Source of the DNA: Neisseria mucosa
Lineage (GTDB): Bacteria; Pseudomonadota; Gammaproteobacteria; Burkholderiales; Neisseriaceae
Direction of reading: 5' to 3'
Length of the DNA: 64,000 bases
Assembly (NCBI RefSeq): GCF_003044445.1
Contig: NZ_POWX01000005.1
Span: 93,165-157,164 of the forward strand
Part shown: positions 1 through 7,384 of the stretch, in pieces
Layout: the number at the start of each line of letters is the position of its first letter
How positions within the stretch are numbered: position 1 is the stretch's first letter
Position numbers and translations under genes: made by a program
Notes under the pieces: model-generated
What the model was told of the DNA's origin: nothing
The model's database searches: none
Seen by the model: only the letters and a program-made list of their open reading frames with translations

Positions 1-44
1 TGAAAAACGGAATGTTTTGTTTCGGCAAATCCGCCGCATTCGTT

Positions 45-56
45 TTCAGACGACCT
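45..56 (-). repeat. DNA uptake sequence (DUS), single copy
   Basis: The minus strand reads AGGTCGTCTGAA. It lies just past the stop of the small membrane protein gene. This 12-mer recurs throughout the window and is the signal recognised during neisserial DNA uptake; only copies with extra structural interest are listed separately. Confidence 0.9.
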
Positions 57-70
57 TTGTTTGGGAGGAA

Positions 71-490
71 TCAGCGGTGGGGACGTTTTTGTCCGCGCGC
101 CTGCTGGGCTGCCATTTGGTTCATTTCCTGACGGGTCGGGCGTTTTTTGAACATGGCGTGCGCTTCATCGACCGAGCATTTTTGCGACAGGCAGACCAAC
201 GTTACCGCGTCTTTTTGGTGTTGTCCGCCGCTGTGGTACATACGGCGCAGGTTGGCTTCGTTGATGCGGCCTTTTTCAGGATCGATGTCGAATTTTTTCA
301 GACGTTCGATGAACTGGTGCTGTTGGCGGCGCGAAGTCCAGACGAAGCCGCCGGCGGCTGCGGCGACAATAATAACGGCGAGCAGGATGGCGAGCGGCCA
401 TGAATCGACGATTAAGACGATGAGCAGGCTTAAAACGGCGGTGGTCAGCACAAGCAGGCCGCCGATACGGAGTTTGGTTTGGTTGTCCAT
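71..490 (-). CDS. Small two-helix membrane protein, unknown function
   Basis: Encodes 139 residues. After a short polar N-terminus there are two hydrophobic segments, roughly residues 10-28 and 31-51, separated by a very short turn, so both ends probably face the same side, most likely the cytoplasm. The remaining 85 residues are basic and polar, with a run of Arg/Gln just after helix two and a Lys/Arg-rich tail. No catalytic motif was recognised. A single DUS follows the stop, and a loose inverted DUS pair (519-530 and 569-580) lies upstream. It is transcribed towards the window edge and shares no obvious operon with pip. Reality as a gene is supported by its length, the coherent hydrophobic pattern and the flanking DUS; function is unknown. 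Confidence 0.75.
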   Translation of the reverse strand: MDNQTKLRIGGLLVLTTAVLSLLIVLIVDSWPLAILLAVIIVAAAAGGFVWTSRRQQHQFIERLKKFDIDPEKGRINEANLRRMYHSGGQHQKDAVTLVCLSQKCSVDEAHAMFKKRPTRQEMNQMAAQQARGQKRPHR

Positions 491-753
491 GAAGTTGCAG
501 TTCCTTATTAAGGGTGGGAGATCGTCTGAAAAACGGAGGCTAGTTTTGTAGAACCTGCCGCGTCGGTTTTCAGACGACCTTGAATCTCGTAATTAACGCT
601 ATTTTACAGTATTTTCGGAATTTGGTGGGAAGGTGGCGGCAGGCGGATTTTCCTGTCGCAAAGTCAAAGAAAACGATATTGTTTGTCTGCCGTTATTCCC
701 ATTCGCACAGAAATAACGGCAAACCATGCTTTTATGATTTCAATTCCTTATTA

Positions 754-1689
754 TTACCACGCCGCACGTTCCCTCATATCTTCCACCGCTTCCACCAACG
801 CCGCCGCCAAGGGTGGATCAAACGACGAGTGTCCCGCCTGAATCACGCGCAACTCGGCGTCGGGGAGCGCCTGCGACAGTTCCCACGCGCTTTGCATGGG
901 GGTGCATAAGTCGTAGCGTCCTTGCACGATGATGGTCGGGATATGGCGGATTTTGTCCGTGTTCGCCAAAATCGCTTTGTCGCCCTTCAGCCAGCCTTCG
1001 TTGACGAAATAATGGTTTTCCAAACGGGCGATGGCGAGCGATTGGTAGGCGTCTTCATCGACGTCTTGCGGCTCGAAGCGGATCAGGTAGCTTTCCCAGT
1101 CCGCCCATGCTTTGGCGGCTTTCAGACGACCTGCTTCGTCTTCGCCGAACAGCATTTCGTGATACGCCGCAATCAGGCTGCCGCGTTTTTCTTCGGCGAC
1201 GGGCGCGAGGAATTTCTGCCATTGCGCGGGATAAATCTGGCTGACGCCGCCCGCTTCGTCGAGCCACGCCATTTCGGACGGGCGGCACAGGAATATCCCG
1301 CGCAAAACGAGTCCGGCAACGCGTTCGGGATGGGTTTCGGCATACGCGAGCGACAAGGTGCTGCCCCATGAGCCGCCGAACACCAGCCATTTTTGGATGT
1401 CCAGCATTTCGCGGACTTTTTCGATGTCGGCAACCAAGTCCCAAGTCGTGTTGTCATCGGTGCAGGCGTAAGGCAGCGAACGGCCGCAGCCGCGCTGGTC
1501 AATGATGACGATGCGGAACACGTCGGGATTGAAAAAGCCGCGGCAGGCAGGCGATGCGCCCGCGCCCGGGCCGCCGTGCAGGAAGATGACGGGCAGCCCG
1601 TCGGGATTGCCGGATTCTTCCCAGTAGATTTGGTGGATGTCCGATACGGGCAGCAGGCCGCTGCGGATGGGTTCGCGGATGGGGTGCAT
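754..1689 (-). CDS. pip: Proline iminopeptidase (alpha/beta hydrolase)
   Basis: Cytoplasmic serine peptidase that removes N-terminal proline from peptides. The 311-residue product has the oxyanion-hole motif HGGPG at residues 38-42, the nucleophile elbow GGSWGS with Ser107, a late GRYD aspartate and a QAGHSSFDP histidine, which together complete the Ser-Asp-His triad of the S33 family. The reading frame stays open upstream to 1854, but the ATG at 1687-1689 is preferred: it begins a typical MHPIREP N-terminus, has GGAGAAAC just upstream, gives the usual family length of about 310, and avoids overlapping the divergent lptE start. One DUS falls inside the gene near 1121 and is translated as GRLK. 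Confidence 0.93.
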   Translation of the reverse strand: MHPIREPIRSGLLPVSDIHQIYWEESGNPDGLPVIFLHGGPGAGASPACRGFFNPDVFRIVIIDQRGCGRSLPYACTDDNTTWDLVADIEKVREMLDIQKWLVFGGSWGSTLSLAYAETHPERVAGLVLRGIFLCRPSEMAWLDEAGGVSQIYPAQWQKFLAPVAEEKRGSLIAAYHEMLFGEDEAGRLKAAKAWADWESYLIRFEPQDVDEDAYQSLAIARLENHYFVNEGWLKGDKAILANTDKIRHIPTIIVQGRYDLCTPMQSAWELSQALPDAELRVIQAGHSSFDPPLAAALVEAVEDMRERAAW

Positions 1690-1785
1690 GATGTTTCTCC
1701 TGTTGTCTGACGTTTGGATTGTACCCATCGGGCAGGTAAACGACAAACGGCAAGGGGTCGTCTGAAATCCGCTTCTGCCGCCGCG

Positions 1786-1815
1786 TTTCCCGACCGCCCG
1801 ACTATCCGCTATAAT
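1786..1815 (+). promoter_or_regulatory. Probable sigma-70 promoter for lptE-holA
   Basis: A perfect TATAAT at 1810-1815 lies 31 bases before the lptE ATG. A weak -35 candidate, TTTCCC at 1786-1791, is 18 bases upstream of it. It lies in the divergent pip/lptE interval. Confidence 0.45.
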
Positions 1816-1846
1816 TCCCCGATACCCGCGCAACAGAAAGAATGAA

Positions 1847-2326
1847 ATGAACAAAATCCTGATGACCGCCGCCGTACTGCTTCTGTCCGCCTGCGGCTTT
1901 CACCTCAAAGGCATGGGCGGCACCGCACGCACGCTGCCGTATCCCGCTTGGCACATCCAAAACGCCTCCGTCATGCAAAAGGCTTTGGAAAACGCCCTGC
2001 GCCGCGCCGACGGCAAACCCGTTTCCGCCGCCGAAGCGCAAATGACTTTGCACATCAAGAACATTGAAACCCGTCAGGACATCTACACCATCACCCGCGC
2101 CGCGCTGGTCAACGAATACCTGCTGACCCTGCGCGTCGAAGCCCAAGCCATGCGCAACGGCGAGCCTGTGGGCGAACCGATGACCATTCTCGTCAACCGC
2201 ACGATGGACTACAACGACAGCGAAGTATTGGGCAAACAGGAAGAAAGCGAAACCATTTGGGCGGAAATGCGTGCCGACGCCGCCGACCAAATCGTCCGCC
2301 GCCTGACGTTCTTGAAAGCGTATTGA
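1847..2326 (+). CDS. lptE: LPS-assembly lipoprotein LptE
   Basis: Outer-membrane lipoprotein that plugs LptD and helps insert lipopolysaccharide into the outer leaflet. The 159-residue product starts with a lipoprotein signal peptide ending LLLSAC, with Cys16 as the lipidated residue, followed by GFHLKG, the usual opening of neisserial and other LptE/RlpB proteins. It then shows the alternating pattern of a small mixed alpha/beta domain. The ATG at 1847 has AAAG upstream. Its stop overlaps the holA start by one base, so the two are translationally coupled; the lptE-holA pairing is conserved in many proteobacteria and supports the call. Confidence 0.9.
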   Translation: MNKILMTAAVLLLSACGFHLKGMGGTARTLPYPAWHIQNASVMQKALENALRRADGKPVSAAEAQMTLHIKNIETRQDIYTITRAALVNEYLLTLRVEAQAMRNGEPVGEPMTILVNRTMDYNDSEVLGKQEESETIWAEMRADAADQIVRRLTFLKAY

Positions 2327-3327
2327 TGGCGGTCATGAATATCGAACAGGTCAGCGCGGATATGCCGCTTTCGCCGCTGTACATCATTCACGGCGAAGAA
2401 GACCTGTTGCGCATCGAAGCCCTCGACACCCTGCGCGCCGCCGCCAAAAAACAAGGCTATCTCAACCGAGAAGTCTTTACGGCGGACAACGGCGCCGACT
2501 GGAACGAACTGCTGCAAAGTGCAGGCAGCGCGGGGCTTTTCGCCGATTTGAAACTTTTGGAAATCCACATTCCGAACGGCAAGCCCGGCAAAAACGGCGG
2601 CGACGCGCTGCAAACCTTCGCCGAACGCCTGCCCGAAGACACCGTTTCCCTGATTCTGCTGCCCAAGCTCGAAAAAGCCCAAACGCAGGCAAAATGGTTC
2701 ACCGCGCTCGCCGCCAAAGGCACGGTACTCGAAGCCAAAGCCATTAGCGCGCAAGCCCTGCCGCAGTGGATAAAGGGTCGTCTGAAAAAGGTCGGACTCG
2801 ACATCGAACCCGACGCGCTCGCCCTGTTTGCTGAACGCGTCGAAGGCAACCTGCTCGCCGCCCGCCAAGAAATCGACAAACTTGCCCTGCTGCACCCGCA
2901 AAACCATACCGTCAACATCGCCGATGCCGAAGCCGCCGTCGCCAACGTCGCCCGTTTCGACGTGTTCCAGCTTTCCGGCGCATGGATGAAAGGCGATGCC
3001 CTGCGCGTCGCCCGCCTTCTGGACGGACTCGAAGAAGAAGGCGAAGAACCCGTCTTGCTGCTATGGGCGGTTGCCGAAGACATCCGCACCCTCATCCGCC
3101 TGACCGCCGCGCTCAAACAAGGGCAGAGCGTGCAATCCGTTCGCAACAGCCTGCGCCTGTGGGGCGACAAACAAACCCTCGCGCCGATTGCCGTCAAACG
3201 CATTCCCGCCGTCCGCCTGATCGAAGCCCTCAAAACCTGCGCCAAAATCGACCGCATCATCAAAGGTGCAGAAGACGGCGACGCGTGGACGGAGTTCAAG
3301 CAGTTGGTAACGGGGCTGGCGGTGTGA
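2326..3327 (+). CDS. holA: DNA polymerase III delta subunit
   Basis: Clamp-loader subunit that opens the beta sliding clamp. The 333-residue protein begins near SPLYIIHGEEDLLRIEA, the typical N-terminal signature of delta subunits, and continues with the AAA-like fold and the helical C-terminal collar domain. The chosen ATG overlaps the lptE stop codon (TGATG arrangement, 2324-2328); an ATG three codons later is an alternative. The frame is open for 23 more codons upstream, inside lptE, but those are unlikely to be used. An internal DUS near 2786 is translated as GRLKK. Length and position after lptE fit the family well. Confidence 0.92.
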   Translation: MAVMNIEQVSADMPLSPLYIIHGEEDLLRIEALDTLRAAAKKQGYLNREVFTADNGADWNELLQSAGSAGLFADLKLLEIHIPNGKPGKNGGDALQTFAERLPEDTVSLILLPKLEKAQTQAKWFTALAAKGTVLEAKAISAQALPQWIKGRLKKVGLDIEPDALALFAERVEGNLLAARQEIDKLALLHPQNHTVNIADAEAAVANVARFDVFQLSGAWMKGDALRVARLLDGLEEEGEEPVLLLWAVAEDIRTLIRLTAALKQGQSVQSVRNSLRLWGDKQTLAPIAVKRIPAVRLIEALKTCAKIDRIIKGAEDGDAWTEFKQLVTGLAV

Positions 3328-3523
3328 AGGTGTGTATAGCCGGGTCGCTTGCGGCGAGACACATCCCGTTATTAGAGCCTGCCCGGGTATGATGAAGACT
3401 GGGGAGGGGTTGAAAACCCGACAAAAAAGAACATATTGAATGAGGCAGAAATCTTCCCGTTTCCGATAAATAGGCCATCCGCACATACACCGTCGTTTTC
3501 AGACGACCTTTCAAAGGAAAACC

Positions 3524-4174
3524 ATGTTTCAAAACTTTGACCTGGGCACTGTCCTGCTCGCGATTCCACCCGTCCTCCTCGCCCTGACCATACGCGAAGT
3601 CGCGCGTGGTTATACCGCCCGCCGTTGGGGCGACAGTACCGCCCAACAATACGGGCGGCTGACACTCAACCCCCTGCCGCATATCGATCCGGTTGGTACG
3701 ATCGTCGTACCCATAATCAGCCTGCTGCTGACCCCGTTCGTTTTCGGCTGGGCGCGCCCGATGCCCATCGACCCGCGCAATTTCCGCGATCCGCGTCGCG
3801 CTTGGCGTTGGGTTTCCATTTCCGGTCCGATTGCCAATCTGATTTTGGCGTTTTTCTGGGGCTTTGTCGCCGCCTTTGCCGTTTACGCGCCCGAATCCTA
3901 TCAGGAGCCGTTGGTCCGAATGGCGCAATACGGCGTTATCGTGAACGCGATTTGGGTCGCTTTCAGCCTGATTCCCATCCTGCCTTGGGACGGCGGCATC
4001 TTTATCGATACTTTCCTGTCTGCCAAACAGTCCATGCAGTTTCGCAAAATCGAACCTTACGGAATGTGGATTGTCCTAATATTGATGTTCACAGGGCTGC
4101 TGGCAAAAATCATCCTGCCTATCGTTGCGCTGATACAGACGGCTGTGTACCTCTTTATGACCTTGTTAAACTGA
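3524..4174 (+). CDS. M50/site-2-protease-like membrane protein with degenerate zinc motif
   Basis: Multi-pass inner-membrane protein of 216 residues related to the short site-2 protease family. The first transmembrane helix carries the position of the zinc-binding HExxH motif, but here residues 24-28 read R-E-V-A-R, so both histidines are replaced by arginine while the glutamate remains. The second family motif, normally N-L-L-P-x-P-P-L-D-G, is S-L-I-P-I-L-P-W-D-G at 148-157, keeping Asp156. RLTLNPLPHIDPVGT (about 45-59) and FGWARP-PID (74-83) are otherwise classic for the family. From memory, other neisserial homologues share this substitution, so it looks like a lineage-fixed non-protease rather than a recent mutation. 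A DUS lies immediately upstream and another follows the gene. Confidence 0.85.
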   Translation: MFQNFDLGTVLLAIPPVLLALTIREVARGYTARRWGDSTAQQYGRLTLNPLPHIDPVGTIVVPIISLLLTPFVFGWARPMPIDPRNFRDPRRAWRWVSISGPIANLILAFFWGFVAAFAVYAPESYQEPLVRMAQYGVIVNAIWVAFSLIPILPWDGGIFIDTFLSAKQSMQFRKIEPYGMWIVLILMFTGLLAKIILPIVALIQTAVYLFMTLLN

Positions 4175-4332
4175 ACCGTCTGCAAGACGGCGAAGAGGTC
4201 GTCTGAAACCTTAAACACACCCGCAGGGCGCATGATTGCGCCCTTTGTTTTACCTGTTTCCATAGTAAATCCCATTGGAAACCCTGCTTAAAAATTGTAC
4301 AATGGCAGCCCTTTCCATACGGCGGTTTGACC

Positions 4333-5331
4333 ATGCGCATCGGCGGCTACATTATCGACAATCCCATTGCACTCGCCCCGATGGCGGGCATTACCGACAA
4401 GCCGTTCCGCCGACTTTGCCGGGATTTTGGCGCAGGTTGGGCAGTGTGCGAAATGCTGACCAGCGACCCGACGCTGAGAAATACCAAAAAGACCCTGCGC
4501 CGCAGCGATTTTGCCGGTGAAGGCGGCATCGTTGCCGTCCAAATTGCCGGCAGCGATCCGCAGCAGATGGCGGATGCTGCGCGTTACAACGTCAGCCTTG
4601 GGGCGCAGGTTATCGACATCAACATGGGCTGTCCCGCCAAAAAAGTCTGCAACGTTCAAGCCGGTAGCGCGCTGATGCAGAACGAGCCGCTGGTTGCCGC
4701 CATTCTCGAAGCCGTCGTCCGTGCGGTGGATGTTCCTGTGACCCTCAAAACCCGTTTGGGCTGGCATGACGACCACAAAAACCTACCCGCCATCGCCCGC
4801 ATTGCCGAAGATTGCGGCATTGCCGCCCTTGCCGTCCACGGACGCACACGCACGCAAATGTACAAGGGCGAAGCAACTTACGACCTGATTGCCGAAACCA
4901 AAGGTCGTCTGAAAATCCCCGTCTGGGTCAACGGCGACATCACTTCGCCGCAAAAAGCCGCCGCCGTCCTCAAACAAACCGCCGCCGACGGCATCATGAT
5001 AGGGCGCGGCGCACAAGGCAGACCGTGGCTCTTCCGCGATTTGAAATATTACGCCGAACACGGCGTTTTGCCGCCTGCCTTGAGCTTGGCAGAATGCAAC
5101 GCCACGATTTTGAACCACATTCGCGCCATGCACGATTTTTACGGTGCCGCCGCCGGAGCGAGGATTGCGCGCAAACACATAGGCTGGTATCTGGATTCCA
5201 TGCCCGAAGGCGAAGCGGCACGTCGGGAAATCAACCGTCTGGACGACGCGGCGGCGCAATATGACGCGGTGGCCGACTATCTGGACAGGCTGCCCGAACT
5301 GACCGATGCTTGGGCGTGCGGTTACCGCTGA
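4333..5331 (+). CDS. dusB: tRNA-dihydrouridine synthase B
   Basis: Flavoenzyme that reduces uridine to dihydrouridine in the tRNA D-loop. The 332-residue TIM-barrel protein shows ALAPMAGITDKPFR near the N-terminus (FMN binding), the catalytic NMGCPAKKVCN with Cys100, the VHGRTRTQMYKG segment, and WVNGDITSP plus GIMIGRGAQGRPW that bind the flavin phosphate. The ATG at 4333 is preferred over an in-frame TTG two codons earlier. An internal DUS near 4901 is translated as GRLK. In many proteobacteria dusB precedes fis; here a LysE-type gene sits between the two, flanked by a direct repeat, suggesting a later insertion into a dusB-fis unit. Confidence 0.95.
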   Translation: MRIGGYIIDNPIALAPMAGITDKPFRRLCRDFGAGWAVCEMLTSDPTLRNTKKTLRRSDFAGEGGIVAVQIAGSDPQQMADAARYNVSLGAQVIDINMGCPAKKVCNVQAGSALMQNEPLVAAILEAVVRAVDVPVTLKTRLGWHDDHKNLPAIARIAEDCGIAALAVHGRTRTQMYKGEATYDLIAETKGRLKIPVWVNGDITSPQKAAAVLKQTAADGIMIGRGAQGRPWLFRDLKYYAEHGVLPPALSLAECNATILNHIRAMHDFYGAAAGARIARKHIGWYLDSMPEGEAARREINRLDDAAAQYDAVADYLDRLPELTDAWACGYR

Positions 5332-5346
5332 GGCCGTCTGAAAACG
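5327..5346 (+). repeat. Left 20-bp direct repeat with AG-DUS flanking the LysE gene
   Basis: The 20 bases starting GCTGAGGCCGTCTGAA are identical to those at 6007-6026. They contain AGGCCGTCTGAA, the DUS dialect of other Neisseria, rather than the AGGTCGTCTGAA that dominates this window. The repeat overlaps the dusB stop codon. Confidence 0.9.
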
Positions 5347-5384
5347 CTGTTTCTGTGGGGAAATGCGTCAGAAAGGAAACGCAA

Positions 5385-6011
5385 ATGGACTTTTGGCATG
5401 GTTTTTGGATTATCACCGGCGTGCATTTTCTAGCGTGCATGTCGCCCGGCCCCGATTTCGTGTTGGTTTCGCAGCAGTCGTTGGGCCGCGGCAGGGCGGC
5501 AGGGCTGCTGACCGCGCTGGGTATCGCGCTCGGTTTCGGCGTGCACATCGTTTATTCGGTATTCGGACTGGTTACACTGGTCGCGCAGTCCGCGCCGTTG
5601 CTGACGGCGGTTAAAATCATCGGCGGCCTGTATCTGGTCTATACCGGCTATAAGGGCATCCGCGCCAAAGCCGGCGGCGATGTGTTGGAAATCAGAGCGG
5701 AGAAAGCCGCGCGCGAACCGGTTGGCAAAACCGTGTGGCGCGGCGTGTTGTGCAACGTGCTGAACCCGAAGGCGGTGGTGTATATGCTGTCGCTGTTTAC
5801 CGTGGTGTTGTTGCCTGCGACCCCGATGTGGCAGATGGCGGTTTACGGCGCGTGGATGACGCTGATGATTTTTATCTGGTTCGCACTGGTGGCGCTGATG
5901 CTGTCCGTTCCCGCCGTGAGCAGGCGGTTCTCGCGTTTCGGCCACTGGATAGACAGGGTTTGCGGCGGCGCGCTGGCGTTGTTGGGCGTGAAAGTGATGA
6001 GCGGAAGCTGA
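5385..6011 (+). CDS. LysE/RhtB-family amino acid exporter
   Basis: Inner-membrane exporter of the LysE superfamily, which extrudes amino acids such as lysine, threonine or homoserine lactones; the substrate cannot be told from sequence. The 208-residue protein has about six hydrophobic segments and the family hallmark SPGPDF near residue 20 followed by a small-residue-rich helix. The ATG at 5385 follows GAAAGGAAACGCAA, a good ribosome site; the frame is open further upstream into dusB but without support. The gene is framed by the identical 20-bp repeat at 5327-5346 and 6007-6026, both carrying the AGGCCGTCTGAA form of the DUS, which suggests acquisition as a cassette from another Neisseria. 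Confidence 0.88.
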   Translation: MDFWHGFWIITGVHFLACMSPGPDFVLVSQQSLGRGRAAGLLTALGIALGFGVHIVYSVFGLVTLVAQSAPLLTAVKIIGGLYLVYTGYKGIRAKAGGDVLEIRAEKAAREPVGKTVWRGVLCNVLNPKAVVYMLSLFTVVLLPATPMWQMAVYGAWMTLMIFIWFALVALMLSVPAVSRRFSRFGHWIDRVCGGALALLGVKVMSGS

Positions 6012-6026
6012 GGCCGTCTGAAAACG
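6007..6026 (+). repeat. Right 20-bp direct repeat with AG-DUS flanking the LysE gene
   Basis: Identical to 5327-5346. Its DUS AGGCCGTCTGAA starts with the last base of the LysE stop codon TGA, as the left copy does with the dusB stop. Confidence 0.9.
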
Positions 6027-6060
6027 GATATGGCAATCGATTTTGGAAAGGGAAGATAAA

Positions 6061-6303
6061 ATGGAACAAAAAATAGACATCGCGCAATGTATCGAACAAA
6101 ACCTGAAGCAATACTTTAAGGATTTGAACGGGGAAACGCCGTGTGCGGTTTACGATATGGTGTTGCACCAAGTCGAAAAACCGATGCTGATTTGCGTGAT
6201 GGAACAATGCGGCGGCAATCAGTCTAAAGCGGCGGTGATTTTGGGGCTGAACCGCAATACGCTGCGTAAAAAACTCTTGCAACACGGTCTGCTGGAGGGC
6301 TGA
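6061..6303 (+). CDS. fis: Fis family nucleoid-associated DNA-binding protein
   Basis: Small homodimeric DNA-bending protein that acts in nucleoid structure and transcription control. The 80-residue product has the Fis helix-turn-helix at its C-terminus, visible as GGNQSKAAVILGLNRNTLRKKL, preceded by the dimerisation helices. The ATG at 6061 follows GGGAAGATAAA, a good Shine-Dalgarno; an ATG six codons earlier is less well placed. The stop TGA shares its final A with the DUS AGGTCGTCTGAA at 6303-6314, which runs directly into the next start codon. The dusB-fis association known from other bacteria supports the identification. Confidence 0.93.
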   Translation: MEQKIDIAQCIEQNLKQYFKDLNGETPCAVYDMVLHQVEKPMLICVMEQCGGNQSKAAVILGLNRNTLRKKLLQHGLLEG

Positions 6304-6314
6304 GGTCGTCTGAA
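6303..6314 (+). repeat. DUS that fills the whole fis-transporter junction
   Basis: AGGTCGTCTGAA begins on the last base of the fis stop and ends directly before the ATG at 6315. Its AGG sits 9 bases from the ATG, where a ribosome site would be expected, so the DUS may double as the translation leader. Confidence 0.85.
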
Positions 6315-7178
6315 ATGTTCTATCAAGTCCTTGCCTTGATTATTTGGGGCAGTTCGTTTATCGCCGCCAAATATTCCTACGAGATGCTTGATGCCGCACT
6401 GATGGTCGAGGCGCGGCTGTTGATTGCTGCGTTGATGGTGCTGCCTTCCTGTTACCGTCATTTCGGCAAGATTCCGCGCCGCGAGTGGAAGCCGTTGTTG
6501 TGGATTGCCTTTATCAACTACGTCGTCGTTTTGCTGCTTCAGTTTATCGGTTTGAAATACACCTCTGCCGCCAGCGCGATTACCATGGTCGGGCTTGAAC
6601 CATTGCTGGTGGTGTTTGTCGGTCATTTCTTTTTCAACGACAAAGCGAGAATTTACCACTGGATTTGCGGTGCGGCGGCGTTTGTCGGTATCGGGATGAT
6701 GGTATTGGGCGGCGCGGAAGAGGGCGGCGCGGTTGATTGGTTCGGCTGTTTGCTGATTTTGCTTGCCGGAATCGGTTTTGCCGGTGTGATGCGCCCGAGC
6801 CGAGAGATGATTGCCCGCATCGGCGCGCCTGCATTTACTTCTGCTTCCATGGCGGCGGCGGCGGTGTTGTGTCTGCCGTTTTCGCTGGTGTTGGCTGAAA
6901 GTTATGAAGTCCGCTGGTCGTGGGGCGGCGTGTTGTCGGTTTTGTATTTGGGGATTGGGTGCAGTTGGCTTGCCTATCTTTTATGGAATAAGGGCATGAA
7001 CAAAGTCCCTGCCAATGTCTCCGGTCTCTTGATTTCGCTCGAACCCGTCATCGGCGTCATCATGGCGGTACTGATTTTGGGCGAACATTTATCCGCCGTG
7101 TCCGCTTCGGGCGTGTTCATCGTCATCGCTTCGACGTTTGTGGTGGGATGGCTGTCGAACAGAGGAAAGAATGCGTAA
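6315..7178 (+). CDS. EamA/DMT-superfamily transporter
   Basis: Inner-membrane permease of the drug/metabolite transporter superfamily, 287 residues with about ten hydrophobic helices arranged as two EamA repeats. It opens with MFYQVLALIIWGSSFIAAKY, the usual N-terminal WGS motif, has GLEPLLVVFVG ending the first repeat and SLEPVIGVIMAVLILGE ending the second. The substrate is not predictable; family members export amino acids, metabolites or drugs. It starts directly after a DUS that joins it to fis, so the two are probably cotranscribed. An inverted DUS pair follows the stop. Confidence 0.88.
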   Translation: MFYQVLALIIWGSSFIAAKYSYEMLDAALMVEARLLIAALMVLPSCYRHFGKIPRREWKPLLWIAFINYVVVLLLQFIGLKYTSAASAITMVGLEPLLVVFVGHFFFNDKARIYHWICGAAAFVGIGMMVLGGAEEGGAVDWFGCLLILLAGIGFAGVMRPSREMIARIGAPAFTSASMAAAAVLCLPFSLVLAESYEVRWSWGGVLSVLYLGIGCSWLAYLLWNKGMNKVPANVSGLLISLEPVIGVIMAVLILGEHLSAVSASGVFIVIASTFVVGWLSNRGKNA

Positions 7179-7180
7179 GG

Positions 7181-7218
7181 GGTCGTCTGAAAACGTGTGA
7201 ATCGGGTTTCAGACGACC
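7181..7218 (+). terminator. Inverted DUS pair after the EamA transporter
   Basis: GGTCGTCTGAAA and its complement form a 12-bp stem with a 14-base loop. No clear T tract follows, so its terminator role is less certain than for other pairs. Confidence 0.6.
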
Positions 7219-7259
7219 TGAGAAGGTATACGCAAGTATCTTGTTTTAATGTGGTTTTG

Positions 7260-7364
7260 TAGTGGATTAACTTTAAACCAGTACGGCGTTGCCTCGCCTT
7301 GCCGTACTATTTGTACTGTCTGCGGCTTCGTCGCCTTGTCCTGATTTAAATTTAATCCACTATA
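7260..7364. mobile_element. Correia repeat enclosed element (CREE/NEMIS), short class
   Basis: About 105 bp bounded by TAGTGGATTAAC and TTAATCCACTATA inverted ends, with the internal CGGCGTTGCCTCGCC and GGCTTCGTCGCC segments shared by the other copies. It lacks the roughly 50-bp insert of the longer class. Its right end is about 20 bp from the start of the exported-protein gene, so it may supply the promoter. Confidence 0.95.
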
Positions 7365-7384
7365 ACAATATCAGGAAATTTTCG

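Noticed and set aside
1690..1854. N-terminal extension of pip
   Set aside because: It overlaps the divergent lptE start, has no ribosome site and is not part of the family's normal N-terminus.
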